A stretch of DNA of 64,000 nucleotides from Burkholderia pyrrocinia (GCF_001028665.1 NZ_CP011505.1:930001-994000), one strand, 5' to 3'. Positions 24,820 through 35,400 are shown, counted from the stretch's first letter. Translations and numbers: made by a program. Notes: generated from the letters alone by a model not told the origin.

Positions 24820-25992
24820 ATGCAACGAATCCGCTCATTTTCACTGCTCGCGCTGCCGGCCGCGCTCTGCGCCGCCGGCGCGCACGCGCAAAGCAGCGTC
24901 ACGCTGTACGGCATCGCCGACGCGGGCATCGCCTACGTGCACAACGCGCAGAACGCGAGCGGCGGCAACGCGTCGAGCCTCGTCAAGTTCAGCAGCGGCA
25001 ACCTGTCCGGCAGCCGCTGGGGGCTGCGCGGCATCGAGGATCTCGGCAGCGGCCTGTCCGCGCTGTTCCAGCTCGAGAACGGCTTCAACATCGGCACCGG
25101 CGCGCTCGGCCAGGGCCAGCGCGAGTTCGGCCGCAAGGCCGTCGTCGGCCTCGCGAGCAGCACGTACGGCACCGTGACGCTCGGCCGCCAGTACGATCCG
25201 GTCGTCGATCTCGTGCAGGGCCTCACGCAGGACAACTACTTCGGCGGCGTATTCTCGACGCCGGGCGACCTCGACAACTACGACAACAGCCTGCGCGTCA
25301 GCAACTCGGTGAAATACACGAGCCCGCTGATCTCGGGCTTCCAGTTCGCGGCGCTGTACGGCTTCGGCGGCGTCGCGGGCGCCACCGGCAACGGCCGCAC
25401 GTACAGCTTCGGCGCGAGCTACGCGAACGGCCCGCTGTCGCTCGGCGCCGGCTTCTTCTACGCGAACGGCGGCTCGACGGTCGCCAATGGCGTGCGCACG
25501 TGGTCGAGCAGTTCGGACACGCTGTTCAACACCGTGATCAATCAGGGCTTCTCGAGCGCGAAGTCGATCCAGATCGTGCGCGTGGCCGGACAGTACGTGG
25601 CCGGGCCGGCGACCTTCGGCCTCGCGTATTCGAACACGCAGTACGGCGCGGACACGCTGTCGGCGTTCAGCCAGAACGCGAAGTTCAACAACGGCTCGGC
25701 GTTCTTCAACTGGCAGTTCTCGCCGGCGCTGCGCGCGGGCGTCGGCTACAACTACACGTCGCTGACGGGCCCGGCTTCCGCGCACTACAACCAGGTCAAC
25801 CTCGGCGCGGACTACGCGCTGTCGAAGCGCACCGACCTGTATGCGCTGTTCGGCTATCAGAAGGCGAGCGGCAACACGCTCAACGCGAGCGGTGCGACCG
25901 TGAAGGCCGCCGCGTCGGTCGGTTCGTACGGCGTGAACTCCGGCACCGATACGCAGGAACTCGCGATCGTCGGGATTCGCCACAAGTTCTGA
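24820..25992 (+). CDS. Gram-negative general porin
   Basis: The 390-residue product has a signal peptide (MQRIRSFSLLALPAALCAAGAHA) and begins its mature part with QSSVTLYGIADAGIAY, the standard start of Burkholderia/Neisseria-type trimeric porins. Loop and strand features such as SRWGLRGIEDLGSGLSALFQLENGF and the C-terminal strand ending AIVGIRHKF confirm a 16-strand barrel. It allows diffusion of small solutes. The preceding gap contains its own promoter, so it is probably independent of the LuxR gene upstream. A strong hairpin follows the stop. Confidence 0.96.
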   Translation: MQRIRSFSLLALPAALCAAGAHAQSSVTLYGIADAGIAYVHNAQNASGGNASSLVKFSSGNLSGSRWGLRGIEDLGSGLSALFQLENGFNIGTGALGQGQREFGRKAVVGLASSTYGTVTLGRQYDPVVDLVQGLTQDNYFGGVFSTPGDLDNYDNSLRVSNSVKYTSPLISGFQFAALYGFGGVAGATGNGRTYSFGASYANGPLSLGAGFFYANGGSTVANGVRTWSSSSDTLFNTVINQGFSSAKSIQIVRVAGQYVAGPATFGLAYSNTQYGADTLSAFSQNAKFNNGSAFFNWQFSPALRAGVGYNYTSLTGPASAHYNQVNLGADYALSKRTDLYALFGYQKASGNTLNASGATVKAAASVGSYGVNSGTDTQELAIVGIRHKF

Positions 25993-26015
25993 TCGCGAAG
26001 TCGCATCGCGAGAAC

Positions 26016-26049
26016 GGCGCAGGCGCGCACCGTGGTGCGCGCCTGCGCC
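26016..26049 (+). terminator. Terminator-like hairpin after the porin
   Basis: A 15-bp perfect stem, GGCGCAGGCGCGCAC (26016-26030) and its complement (26035-26049), with a 4-base loop, 24 bp after the porin stop. Only a weak ATTTA follows, so it may act as an mRNA stabiliser as well. Confidence 0.7.
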
Positions 26050-26138
26050 ATTTACGCTGTCGCGTTCCCGCTCGAGGCGTTCGGATCGACCTGGCGTTCG
26101 AACCGGGCAACGCGGTTACCGTACGTCGAAACACCGGC

Positions 26139-26630
26139 CTAATGCCGCCGCATTCCGCCACCCCCGTTCATGCCACCGAATTGATGCATGCCGCCGAACC
26201 CGTGGCCCCCGCCGCCGATGAACGGACCACGGTGAAAGCCCGACCCCACCGGCATGCCGAAGTGACGATGATCCATCCGATTGAAGTGATCGAAGTGGTG
26301 GAAACGATGGAAACGATCGACGAAGATGAAGCTCACGCCCGCGCCGATGAAAAGCGGCGGCCCCCAATACCACGGGTCGGGATACGGATAGGCCGCCGCC
26401 GGGTACCACCGCACGCTGCCGTCGTCACTTTGCACGATCCGCCATGTGCCATCGCTTTGCAGGCAAGCCCGCCCCACGATTTGCTGCTCCGTACCGTCGA
26501 TGTTCGCTTGCGCGACGACCGCGCGGCAGTTGGTGCCGTAGTCCGGCAATTCGTCATCCATTTGCGCAAGGACAGGCGCGGAAAGGCAAAGACAGACGAT
26601 GCCTATCCCGAATCGAAACATGTTGTACAT
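26139..26630 (-). CDS. Exported protein with a 17-kDa surface antigen-like motif
   Basis: The 163-residue product starts with MYNMFRFGIGIVCLCLSAPVLAQ, a signal peptide, preceded by AGGAG. Residues about 33-67 read NCRAVVAQANIDGTEQQIVGRACLQSDGTWRIVQ in parts, which matches the C-terminal motif of the rickettsial 17-kDa antigen family (Cys, GxxQ, GxACxxxDGxW). A hydrophobic segment (about 85-100, WGPPLFIGAGVSFIFV) and then a tail very rich in Phe, His, Gly and Met follow (FHRFHHFDHFNRMDHRHFG...GGGGMRRH). Such tails can bind metals. It is probably envelope-associated. The function is unknown. Confidence 0.7.
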   Translation of the reverse strand: MYNMFRFGIGIVCLCLSAPVLAQMDDELPDYGTNCRAVVAQANIDGTEQQIVGRACLQSDGTWRIVQSDDGSVRWYPAAAYPYPDPWYWGPPLFIGAGVSFIFVDRFHRFHHFDHFNRMDHRHFGMPVGSGFHRGPFIGGGGHGFGGMHQFGGMNGGGGMRRH

Positions 26631-26848
26631 GATCGGCTCCTGCATTGTTGCCCCCGACCATTTCACCTTTGGCGCCACTGGCGGCGTCCGGCACATCGAT
26701 TTGCTTGCGCAAGATTCGTCGCGCGGCGGTAACGGCACGCCGCTTCGTATCGGGTCCCCTGTCGGCTAAACGAAGCAGCCCGCCCGGTTATTCCAGGGGT
26801 CAGGATGCGAATGACGGAAGCGGGAACCGTCGGCAATCGTTGCCGCGG

Positions 26849-27316
26849 TCAGCGTCTGACCGGGCGTTCGACGACGTGGTAGACAGCCGCTGCGGTGACC
26901 CCGAATACCAGATGGGCCAGCAGCGTGATCGCGCCGCGAACCGGGATGAACCACGGGAAGATCGCCGTGAAGGCGTGCAGGTTGACGCCGTACAGGATGA
27001 GGCCGAACGCGCCGCCTGCGAGAAGCGCGGCCCCGGGCGACATGTTCCGGACCACCTTCGCCAGCACGGCCGCATAGACAAGCGAGAGCGCGGCATGCAC
27101 GAGTGTCGCGACACCCATGACGATCGGATCGAAGCCGGCGGACGGGCCGAGCACGCTGCGCCCCATCACGATGGCTGCCGTCAGGCGCGCGTCGCGAAAC
27201 AGGTTCCGGATGGCGTCATCGCCGGCGATCGACCAGAGCAGCAGCTCGATGACGGTCGACCCGACCGCCGCGCCAAACGCTGACCAGAGAATCGGGACGG
27301 GACTGGTTCGTTTCAA
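26849..27316 (-). CDS. Small multi-pass membrane protein
   Basis: The product (155 residues from TTG 27316) has four predicted helices (about residues 8-28, 40-60 region, 70-90, 100-150) with short polar loops and ends in VYHVVERPVRR. I prefer TTG 27316, which has GGGGG 7 bp upstream and gives MKRTSPVPILWSAFGAAVG; an earlier in-frame start at 27367 has no clear ribosome binding site. I do not recognise a named family. The neighbouring genes are unrelated hypotheticals, so context gives no role. Confidence 0.65.
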   Translation of the reverse strand: MKRTSPVPILWSAFGAAVGSTVIELLLWSIAGDDAIRNLFRDARLTAAIVMGRSVLGPSAGFDPIVMGVATLVHAALSLVYAAVLAKVVRNMSPGAALLAGGAFGLILYGVNLHAFTAIFPWFIPVRGAITLLAHLVFGVTAAAVYHVVERPVRR

Positions 27317-27428
27317 TTGGCGCCCCCATGGCGACCGGCCCGTGAATCGAAGCGAAGTGCGGCCCATCCGCTGCGATCATGATCGGGCAACGTATGCCCG
27401 CGAAACCGAACCGGGCGACCACGCAACG

Positions 27429-28091
27429 TTACGACGCCCCTTCGCAGTCCGTCCAGTACGCAAACGGATCGCGATGTTTGGGATAGTTCTCGTCGAGCCA
27501 TTTCACCAACGTCGCGCGGGCATTGTCCATATCGGCCTTCAACGACGAGGTCGTCAATTCGTGCACTTCGATGGACTTTTCCCGATCGATCACGAAGCAG
27601 TTCCAGTCGGGGCCATCGAGATCCGGATCGTCGGACGCCTTCGACGACTTTCCCCAGCCGAACCCCTTGCGTGCATCGATGTAGTACCGCGGGTTCACTT
27701 TCAGATACGACATCTCGCCGCCCTGCAGGCTGCTCTCCGCGCGCAGCACATCGTGTCCGTCGACGATCTGCGTGACTTCCGGAAGCCGGCGCGAGCGCCA
27801 TCCGGCAGGCAGCTTCGCGATGGCCTGAACGCTGTCATACGTCCCCCACTCGAGGCCCCACGCTTCGGCCATGCGCTTCATGAACGCATCCGCACCCGGA
27901 TAGCCGCGCAACTGGATTCTGGTCGACAGCGTCACTTCAACCCGGCCGCTGGCGTCGGCGCGCACTTCGTCGCCCGCCGCATCGAACGGATTGCCCGGGC
28001 GTGACGCGCTCTTCGCGTCCGCGGGCGCAATGCCCGAGAACAACTGATCGAGCGCAGCACGCGCTTTCGACGACTTGTCTGGTCTGTTCAT
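27429..28091 (-). CDS. Hypothetical soluble protein
   Basis: The 220-residue product starts at ATG 28091, preceded by AGGAGG. It has no signal peptide and no membrane segment. The middle contains conserved-looking stretches such as TRIQLRGYPGADAFMKRMAEAWGLEWG and LKVNPRYYIDARKGFGWGKSSKASDD, and the end DFAYWTDCEGAS-like (FAYWTDCEGAS). I do not recognise the family. The codon use is as strong as in the neighbours, so it is a real gene. It stands alone between a membrane protein and a LysR gene. Confidence 0.7.
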   Translation of the reverse strand: MNRPDKSSKARAALDQLFSGIAPADAKSASRPGNPFDAAGDEVRADASGRVEVTLSTRIQLRGYPGADAFMKRMAEAWGLEWGTYDSVQAIAKLPAGWRSRRLPEVTQIVDGHDVLRAESSLQGGEMSYLKVNPRYYIDARKGFGWGKSSKASDDPDLDGPDWNCFVIDREKSIEVHELTTSSLKADMDNARATLVKWLDENYPKHRDPFAYWTDCEGAS

Positions 28092-28261
28092 CGTGTACCT
28101 CCTGTGCATCCGAACGGCTGCAAAATGCCTCGATTTACGTTCATCTCTCCAACCTCATCGTTTTCCGCGGTCGCATTGTCGACGATCCCGCGGCCCATCT
28201 GTATGACCGCACGCACCGGCCCCGAGCGCGCTGCCGAAGCAGGCCCCGACGCCCCCACAAC

Positions 28262-29248
28262 CTAACGCCATTCCCCCAACGCCGCCCGCATCCGCTCCAT
28301 CAACGCGAGCACCTCCGGCCGATTCTCCCCCTTCGCGTGCACGAAGTGATACCGGAGCTGCGAATCGACCTCATGGCGGCTCACCCGAACGAGCGCGCTG
28401 CGCTTCAGATACGCGTCCGCGAGCGGCGTCCGCGCCAGCGCCACGCCGAGCCCCGCTTCGGCTGCCGCCAGCACCAGGTTGTAATCCTCGAAACGGCGAT
28501 CCTGCGCCCGCGGCTTGAACGGAATGCCCAGCGCCTCGAACCAGGTGCGCCATCCCGTCACGTCGGAATCGTGCAGCAGCGGCATCTCGAGCAGCGCGGC
28601 GTCGCCGCGCCGGCGGCGCACCTTTGCCAGTTGCGCGGCGAGCCGCGGATGCGCGACCGGATAAAGCCGCTCCGGCATGAACGCGCGGGTTTCGAGCTGA
28701 CGCCAGTTGCCGCGCCCGTACCGGATCGACAGATCCGCTTCACCGCCGGCGATATCGACGTTGCGAACATCGATGCCGAGCTCGATGCGCAACGCGGGTG
28801 CCTCGCTCTCGAGCGCATGCTGCCGCTCGAACAGCCACAGCTGCGCGAAGGCCGGCACCACGCTCATCCTGACCAGCCGCGGCGTACGCGGCGAGCGCCA
28901 CTGGTCGGCCGCGCTGTCGATGATCGCGAACGCCTGTTCGATCCGGCCGACGAAGCGCTGCCCGTCCGGCGTCAGCCGCACGCCGCGTGCATGACGTTCG
29001 AACAGCGCCATGCCCAGCCAGTTTTCCACGGCGGCCACCCGCCGGCTGATCGCGCCGTGCGTCACGCCGGAGACGTCGGCGGCCGCCAGGAACGAGCCCT
29101 GACGCGCAACCGTACACACGGTCTCCAGGCTGGCGAGCGGCGGCCGCGGGCCAGGCGCCGACGCTGCATCCGGCAGCGCATCCATAACCTGACGCGCTCG
29201 CGCCGGACTATCGGCTCGCCGCCGAACCGAGCTGTGAGCCATAGTCAT
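28262..29248 (-). CDS. LysR-family transcriptional regulator
   Basis: The winged helix is seen from about residue 38 (LASLETVCTVARQGSFLAAADVSGVTHGAISRRVAAVENWLG) and the effector domain from about residue 125. The first 35 residues are a basic and proline-rich extension. Starts at 29242 or 29185 are equally possible and would give more typical lengths. It is divergent from an EamA exporter with a 57-bp gap, the usual arrangement for a LysR regulator of a DMT exporter. The inducer is probably the exported amino acid or metabolite. Confidence 0.88.
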   Translation of the reverse strand: MTMAHSSVRRRADSPARARQVMDALPDAASAPGPRPPLASLETVCTVARQGSFLAAADVSGVTHGAISRRVAAVENWLGMALFERHARGVRLTPDGQRFVGRIEQAFAIIDSAADQWRSPRTPRLVRMSVVPAFAQLWLFERQHALESEAPALRIELGIDVRNVDIAGGEADLSIRYGRGNWRQLETRAFMPERLYPVAHPRLAAQLAKVRRRRGDAALLEMPLLHDSDVTGWRTWFEALGIPFKPRAQDRRFEDYNLVLAAAEAGLGVALARTPLADAYLKRSALVRVSRHEVDSQLRYHFVHAKGENRPEVLALMERMRAALGEWR

Positions 29249-29305
29249 ATCCGGATGTTGATCTGTGCGCTAGCTTAACATCTCGCCACATCGCACCATT
29301 GCCGC

Positions 29306-30226
29306 ATGAATACCCTTTCCTCACCGTCGTCGCGCGGCGCGCGACAACCGCTTGTCGCGGCAGGCGCGGTCGCGTTCACGATCGTGTCGTGGGCTTCCGC
29401 ATTCCCGTTCATCCGGATCGGCCTGCACGGCCTGGCGCCCCTGCAACTCGCGGCGGCGCGCTTTGCTACCGCCGCGTTGCTCGTGATCGCGTGGCTTGCG
29501 TGGCGACGGCCTCCGAGGCCCGCGAAACGCGACGCGTTGCGCTTCCTGGCCTGCGGTTTCCTCTGCATCGCGCTCTATAACGCACTGCTCAATACCGGCG
29601 AGCAAACCGTGTTGGCCGGCGCGGCGAGTTTCATCGTGAACACGCTGCCGATCTTCACCGCACTGCTTGCCGCGGTGTTCCTCGGCGAACGATTCAATCG
29701 GTGGGGATGGCTCGGTTCGCTGGTCAGCCTGGCCGGCATCGGCGTGATTGCGCATGGGCAGCCGGGCGGACTTGTCCTCGGCTCGGGGAGCACGCTGATT
29801 CTCGGCGCGGCCCTGTGTTCGGCCAGCTATTTCGTGTTGCAGCGGCGGCTGATTCCCGTGTACGGCGCACTGCCCTGCGCCGCGTACACGCTGCTGGCCG
29901 GCGCATTGCTGCTCACGCCCTGGTTGCCCGGCGCGCTCGGCTCGCTCGACGGCGCGTCGCACGACACGACGCTGGCGGTATTGATCCTCGGCGTATTTCC
30001 CGCTGCGCTGGGTTACGCGACCTGGACCTTCGCACTAGGCTACTTCGGTGCGGCGCGCGCCGCCAACTTTCTCTATCTGACGCCGGCGGTTGCGACAGCC
30101 CTGTCGATGGTGCTGACGGGCGAACGGCCGGGCATCGAGACGGTGTGCGGCGGCCTGCTGGCGATTGCAGGCGTGATCTTCGTCGCATTGCGCGGGCGTT
30201 CGCAGGATCGCGGTCGCATCGGATGA
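29306..30226 (+). CDS. EamA/DMT-family transporter
   Basis: The 306-residue product has ten hydrophobic segments in two EamA repeats. The first repeat shows AFTIVSWASAFPFIRIGLHGLAPLQLAAARF (in parts, about residues 21-52), and the second contains FPAALGYATWTFALGYFGAARAANFLYLTP. EamA proteins export amino acids, nucleosides and other metabolites. It is expressed divergently from a LysR gene, its likely regulator. The cargo is unknown. Confidence 0.92.
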   Translation: MNTLSSPSSRGARQPLVAAGAVAFTIVSWASAFPFIRIGLHGLAPLQLAAARFATAALLVIAWLAWRRPPRPAKRDALRFLACGFLCIALYNALLNTGEQTVLAGAASFIVNTLPIFTALLAAVFLGERFNRWGWLGSLVSLAGIGVIAHGQPGGLVLGSGSTLILGAALCSASYFVLQRRLIPVYGALPCAAYTLLAGALLLTPWLPGALGSLDGASHDTTLAVLILGVFPAALGYATWTFALGYFGAARAANFLYLTPAVATALSMVLTGERPGIETVCGGLLAIAGVIFVALRGRSQDRGRIG

Positions 30227-30841
30227 CGTTACCTGCCCGACGATCCGGAAGCGTGCCGGTCCAGGCGAGCCCCGGCATGTGCAAAGCCGAATGCATTGTA
30301 CCGGCTGTCGACCTGCGCCAATTCGTCGGCGCTGCCGGGCTTGACCGTTAGTTGCATGTGACGGTTATCGAACTCGATGAAGCTTTTCCATGAACCCGGC
30401 TGCGCGATTGCGGGTGTCCAAACTGTGCAGACAAATCGACCGAACAGTTCCCGACTGACCGCGCATCAGTGTGCATGGCTTCACCCCGGCGACCGGCCGA
30501 ATAATGGATGCGGACGTAAGGCCATCGACAGCGAACTGCAGCCTGTGGTCCGCTGCGGCGCACGATTTCCGGCATCCGGAACCCTCGAAATCCGGGCGCA
30601 AACCGTGCCGTGCTGGCCCCTTTGCGCGATTCGCCGCAGCGCGCAAAATCGGCTTCGGATATATTCATACGAATTGCATGGTGCCAGGCGATAGCCCTCC
30701 GGCTCGCCCGGGCGGCCCGTCACACGGCCGGGCGCGATGCAAGCGAAGCCCATGATGGGTATGGAGACTCGTCCGATCGCCCCGGCCCGCAGCCGGCCGA
30801 TCGAGACGTCATTAGAAAGACATTCAATTCGGAGATGGCAG
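30227..30841. other. Gene-free gap upstream of livK
   Basis: About 615 bp. Several frames are open but none has a ribosome binding site with a plausible protein, and the base composition from about 30350 to 30700 is more even than in neighbouring genes. I see no RNA gene, mobile-element end or clear riboswitch. The livK promoter should be near the 3' end, where ATTAGAAAGACATTCAATTC is locally AT-rich. Confidence 0.5.
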
Positions 30842-31996
30842 ATGGAACGAAGCACTGTCGGCATGCGCTGCAAACCCCTGATCACCGTCGCACTGGCCGC
30901 CGCCGCGTTCGCGGCCGCGTCGAGCGCAATGGCCGACCAGGTCGTGAAGATCGGCAGCGTCGAACCGACGACAGGCGGTATCTCGCACCTCGGCAAGGAC
31001 AACGAGAACGGCGCGCGCCTCGCGGTCGAGGAAATCAACGCGAAGGGGCTGACGATCGGCGGCAAGAAGGTCACGCTGCAGCTCGACGCGCAGGATGACG
31101 CGGCCGACCCGCGCCAGGCCACGCAGGTCGCGCAGAAGCTCGTCGACGACAAGGTCGTCGCCGTCATCGGCCACCTGAACTCGGGCACGTCGATCCCGGC
31201 GTCGAAGATCTACAGCGATGCCGGCATCGTGCAGATCTCGCCGTCGGCCACGAACCCGACCTACACGCAGCAAGGCTTCAAGACGACCTACCGCGTCGTC
31301 GCGACCGACGCGCAGCAAGGCCCGGCGCTCGCGAGCTACGCGCAGTCGAAGGGCGTGAAGAGCGTGGCGGTGATCGACGATTCGACCGCTTACGGCCAGG
31401 GTCTCGCGAACGAGTTCGAGAAGAAGGCGAAAGCGCTCGGCCTGAAGGTGCTGTCGCACGACGCGACCAACGACAAGGCGGTCGACTTCCGCGCGATTCT
31501 TACGAAGGTCAAGGGCGAGAACCCCGACGCGATCATGTACGGCGGCATGGACGCCACCGGCGGCCCGCTCGCGAAGCAGGCGAAGCAGCTCGGCCTGCGC
31601 GCGAAGATCCTGTCCGGCGACGGCGTGTGCACCGACTCGCTGGCCGAACTGGCCGGCCCGGCAGCCGACAACGTGCTGTGCTCGCAAGCCGGCGCAGCGC
31701 TCGAGAAGATGCCGGGCGGCGCGGCGTTCGTCGCCAAGTACGAGAAGCGCTTCAACCAGGGCATCAAGTTCGATGCGCCGTTCGCGTATGACGCGGTCTA
31801 CATCGCCGTCGACGCGATGAAGCGCGCGAACTCGACGGATCCGGCGAAGATCCTCGCGGCGATGCCGGCGACGAAGTACGACGGCGTGATCGGCACGACG
31901 ACGTTCGACGCGAAGGGCGACCTGACGCACGGGATCATCTCGATCTACGGCTACAAGACCGGCAAGAAGACCTTCCTCGACCAGGTCAAGATGTAA
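30842..31996 (+). CDS. Branched-chain amino acid ABC transporter substrate-binding protein, LivK-like
   Basis: The 384-residue product has a signal peptide (MERSTVGMRCKPLITVALAAAAFAAASSAMA) and the mature start DQVVKIGSVEPTTGGISHLGKDNENGARLAVEEIN (in parts), which marks the LivJ/LivK family. The hinge and pocket motif VIGHLNSGTSIPASKIYSDAGI is intact. ATG 30842 is chosen because GGAG lies 7 bp before it; a second ATG at 30863 is possible. No permease or ATPase gene is adjacent, so it is an orphan binding protein that must use components encoded elsewhere. The ligand could be leucine, isoleucine, valine or a related amino acid. Confidence 0.92.
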   Translation: MERSTVGMRCKPLITVALAAAAFAAASSAMADQVVKIGSVEPTTGGISHLGKDNENGARLAVEEINAKGLTIGGKKVTLQLDAQDDAADPRQATQVAQKLVDDKVVAVIGHLNSGTSIPASKIYSDAGIVQISPSATNPTYTQQGFKTTYRVVATDAQQGPALASYAQSKGVKSVAVIDDSTAYGQGLANEFEKKAKALGLKVLSHDATNDKAVDFRAILTKVKGENPDAIMYGGMDATGGPLAKQAKQLGLRAKILSGDGVCTDSLAELAGPAADNVLCSQAGAALEKMPGGAAFVAKYEKRFNQGIKFDAPFAYDAVYIAVDAMKRANSTDPAKILAAMPATKYDGVIGTTTFDAKGDLTHGIISIYGYKTGKKTFLDQVKM

Positions 31997-32083
31997 CCCG
32001 CCGGCGCGCCGGCACGACGGGAACGCCACCCGTCGGCGCCGGCGCCGCGCGGGCCGATTTCTGAATCACGGAGACGAAGCAAC

Positions 32084-32386
32084 ATGTGTGCAATGGCGTA
32101 TACCGAATTTCAGCAGGAGTTGAGAAAAGCGCAGTTGACTGCGCGCGAGTTCGCCCGACTGATCCGGATGAACGAAAGCTCGATCACGAACTATTCGAGC
32201 AAGGGCACGGTGCCCTCCCACCTCGCGGTCATCGCGAAGCTGATCGGCGCGCTGGCCGCGCACGAGATCGACTTCCGGCGCGTGATCCGGCAGATGCGGA
32301 TCGAACCGAAACGGCCGCGCGGTGTCGGCGCGTTTCCCGCAGCCGACAAGCCGCGTGCGCGGAAAGCCGCGAAAACCGATTCCTGA
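32084..32386 (+). CDS. Small helix-turn-helix-like protein
   Basis: The 100-residue product has a short XRE-like segment (FQQELRKAQLTAREFARLIRMNESSITNYSSKGTVPSHLAVIAKLI, read in parts as residues 9-54) followed by a helical part and a Lys/Arg-rich tail. This could bind DNA, in the style of a minimal Cro-like repressor. GGAG lies 10 bp upstream of ATG 32084; an alternative ATG at 32093 would drop three residues. It follows livK by 87 bp, with a 7-bp hairpin between them, and is convergent with ydiJ. A direct target is unknown. Confidence 0.7.
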   Translation: MCAMAYTEFQQELRKAQLTAREFARLIRMNESSITNYSSKGTVPSHLAVIAKLIGALAAHEIDFRRVIRQMRIEPKRPRGVGAFPAADKPRARKAAKTDS

Positions 32387-32479
32387 CTGACCCTTTCGCA
32401 TGCGTCGATAGCGGCACGGAGATTGCCGCCCGGCGCGCGATGTCGTCACACGGGCAGCGCAGCGCGCGCCGCCCGAACG

Positions 32480-35400
32480 TCACCCCGCCGCACGAACGTG
32501 ATCGAGCAGCGCCTGCAGCGGATGACGCAGCTGCGTCGACGACATGCGCTTCACCTGGCTGCGACATGAATACCCGGTCGCCAGCGCTTCGCCTTGATCC
32601 TCCGGCGCATCGACGTGCGCAGCCCACGACTGCGAATAGATCGTCTTCGACGTCTGCTGGTTGCGCGCCTCGTGCCCATACGTACCGGACATCCCGCAAC
32701 ACCCGGTCGCCTGAACCTGCAAACGCAGCCCGCGCCGCGCGAACACCTGTTCCCATTGCTTGCCGCTGTCGGGCGCATTGGTTTTCTCGGTACAGTGCGG
32801 CAGCAACCGGTACGCACCGGACACACCGCCCGCGCCGCCTTCCGGCAGCGCCTGCAGCAGCCATTCCTGCGGCAGCGCAACCTTCGGCACATCGGTGAGC
32901 CCCGTCACCTTCCGGTATTCCTGCCGATACGTGAGCGTCATCGCCGGATCGAGGCCGACCAGCGCGACGCCCGACCGCGCCAGCGCCGCCAGTTGCCCGG
33001 CATTGCGGATCGCCGCCTTCTCGAACGCGCGCAAGAAGCCTTGCACGTGCAGTGCCTTGCCGTTCGGCGCGAGCGGCGCGAGCCACACCTGAAAACCCGT
33101 GCGCGCCGCCAGCTCGATCAGCGTAGCAAGCTGCTCGGTATCGAAATAGCGCGTGAACGTGTCCTGCACGATGACGACGCTGCGCGCGCGCTGCGCGTCG
33201 CTCAGCGCGGCGAGCGCCTGCGGGTCGGCCAGCTTCACGCGCCATTCGCGGATCACGGCCGCGAGATCGAAGCGGCTCAGGAGCGGGCTGTCGACCATGC
33301 CGACGTGCCGCTCGAGCAGCGTGCGCATCCAGCCGGCGCGCATCAGCCCGTTGTACAGCGCGGGCACGCGCGCCATCCACGGCATCGTGAATTCGAGCGA
33401 GCCGATCAGGTAGTCGCGCACCGGCCGCAGGTAGCGCTGGTGATACAGCTCGAGAAACCGCGAGCGGAATTCGGGCACGTTGACCTTGACCGGGCACTGC
33501 CCGGCGCACGATTTGCACGCGAGGCAGCCGGCCATTGCGTCGTACACCTCGTGCGAGAAATCGGCCTCGCCGTTGCGCGCCGCGCGGCTGTTGCGCCAGC
33601 GCGCGGCCAGGCCGCGCAGGAACGGCTGCCGTGCGCGCGCCGCCGCGACGACGTCGACGCCGGCCTGCCCTTGCAGGCGCAGCCATTCGCGCATCAGCGA
33701 CGCACGCCCCTTCGGCGACTGCACGCGTTCGCGCGTCGCCTTCCACGACGGGCACATCGCGTCGTCCGGATCGAAGTTGTAGCACGCGCCGTTGCCGTTG
33801 CAGTGCATCGCCGTGCCGTAGCTCTGCCACACGCGCTCGTCGATCTGCCGGTCGTGGTCGCCGCGCGTCGGCACTTCGTCGATCTTCAGCAGCCGCATCG
33901 TGTGATCCGGCGGCGTCGCGATCTTGCCCGGGTTGAACTGGTTGTGCGGATCGAACGCGGCCTTCAGCTGCTGCAGCGACGGATACAGCTCGCCGAAGAA
34001 CGCCGGCGCATATTCGGAGCGCACGCCCTTGCCGTGCTCGCCCCACAGCAGGCCGCCGTGGCGCTGCGTGAGCTCGGCCACCGCATCCGACACGGGCCGC
34101 ACCAGCGCCGCCTGCTTCGGGTCCTTCATGTCGAGCGCCGGGCGCACGTGCAGCACGCCCGCGTCGACGTGGCCGAACATCCCGTACTGCAGCCCGTGAC
34201 CGTCGAGCAGCGCGCGGAATTCGGCGATGTACGCGGCGAGGTTCTCGGGCGGCACCGCGGTGTCCTCGACGAACGGCTGCGGGCGCGCCTCGCCCTGCAC
34301 GTTGCCGAGCAGGCCGACCGCGCGCTTGCGCATCGCATACACGCGCTTCACCGCGTCGTCGCCGGCCGCGAGCGTGTGGCCCAGGCGCTCCACGCTGGCA
34401 TCGGTGCGCAGATGGTCGACGAACGAACGCACGCGTGCGTCGACGTCGTCCGCGTCGTCGCCGCTGAATTCGATCAGGTTGATGCCGAGCGTCGGACGCG
34501 CGTCGTCCTGCGGGAAATACTCGGCGACGCTGCTCCACACGAAGTCCTTCATCGCGAGCATCAGCACCTTCGAGTCGACCGTCTCGATCGACAGCGGCTC
34601 GTGCGCGAGCAGTGCGCGCGCGTCGCGCAGCGCATCCATGAAGCCCGCGTAGCGCACGTTGACCAGCACCGAATACTTCGGGATCGGCAGCACGTTGAGT
34701 TTCGCCTCGACGACGAAGCCGAGCGAACCTTCGGCGCCGCACAGCACGCTGTTCAGGTTGAAGCGGCCGTCGGGGTCGCGCAGGTGCGCGAGGTCGTAGC
34801 CGGTCAGGCAGCGGTTGAGCTTCGGAAACTTCGCCTCGATCAGCGCGGCCTTGTCGTCGCTGATGCGTCGCGCGGTGCGGTAGACCTTGCCGATGCGGTC
34901 CTGCCGCGCGCAGCGGCGCTCCAGTTCTTCGTCATCGAGTGCGTCGCTGTGCAGCCGCTCGCCGCCCATCAGCACGAAGTCCAGCTCGAGCACGTGATCG
35001 CGCGTCTTGCCGTACGTGCAGCTGCCCTGCCCGCTCGCGTCGGTGTTGATCATCCCGCCGACGGTCGCGCGGTTCGACGTCGACAGTTCCGGCGCGAAAA
35101 ACAGCCCGTGCGGCTTAAGCGCCGCATTGAGCTGATCCTTGACGACGCCCGCCTGTACGCGCACCCAGCGGCGCTCGACGTCGATTTCGAGGATCCGGTT
35201 CATGTTCCGCGACAGGTCGACGACCACGCCGTCGGTCAACGACTGCCCGTTGGTGCCCGTGCCGCCGCCGCGCGCGGCCACCGCGACGTCGCGATGCGCG
35301 GGCTCGGCGAGCAGCCGTGCCAGCAGCTGGACGTCGTCGGCATGCGCGGGGCAGATCACCGCTTGCGGCAGGCGCTGGTAGATCGAGTTGTCGGTGGCCT

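Noticed and set aside
30348..30838. Small genes in the gap before livK
   Set aside because: Several short overlapping frames on both strands, none with a ribosome binding site or recognisable domain.
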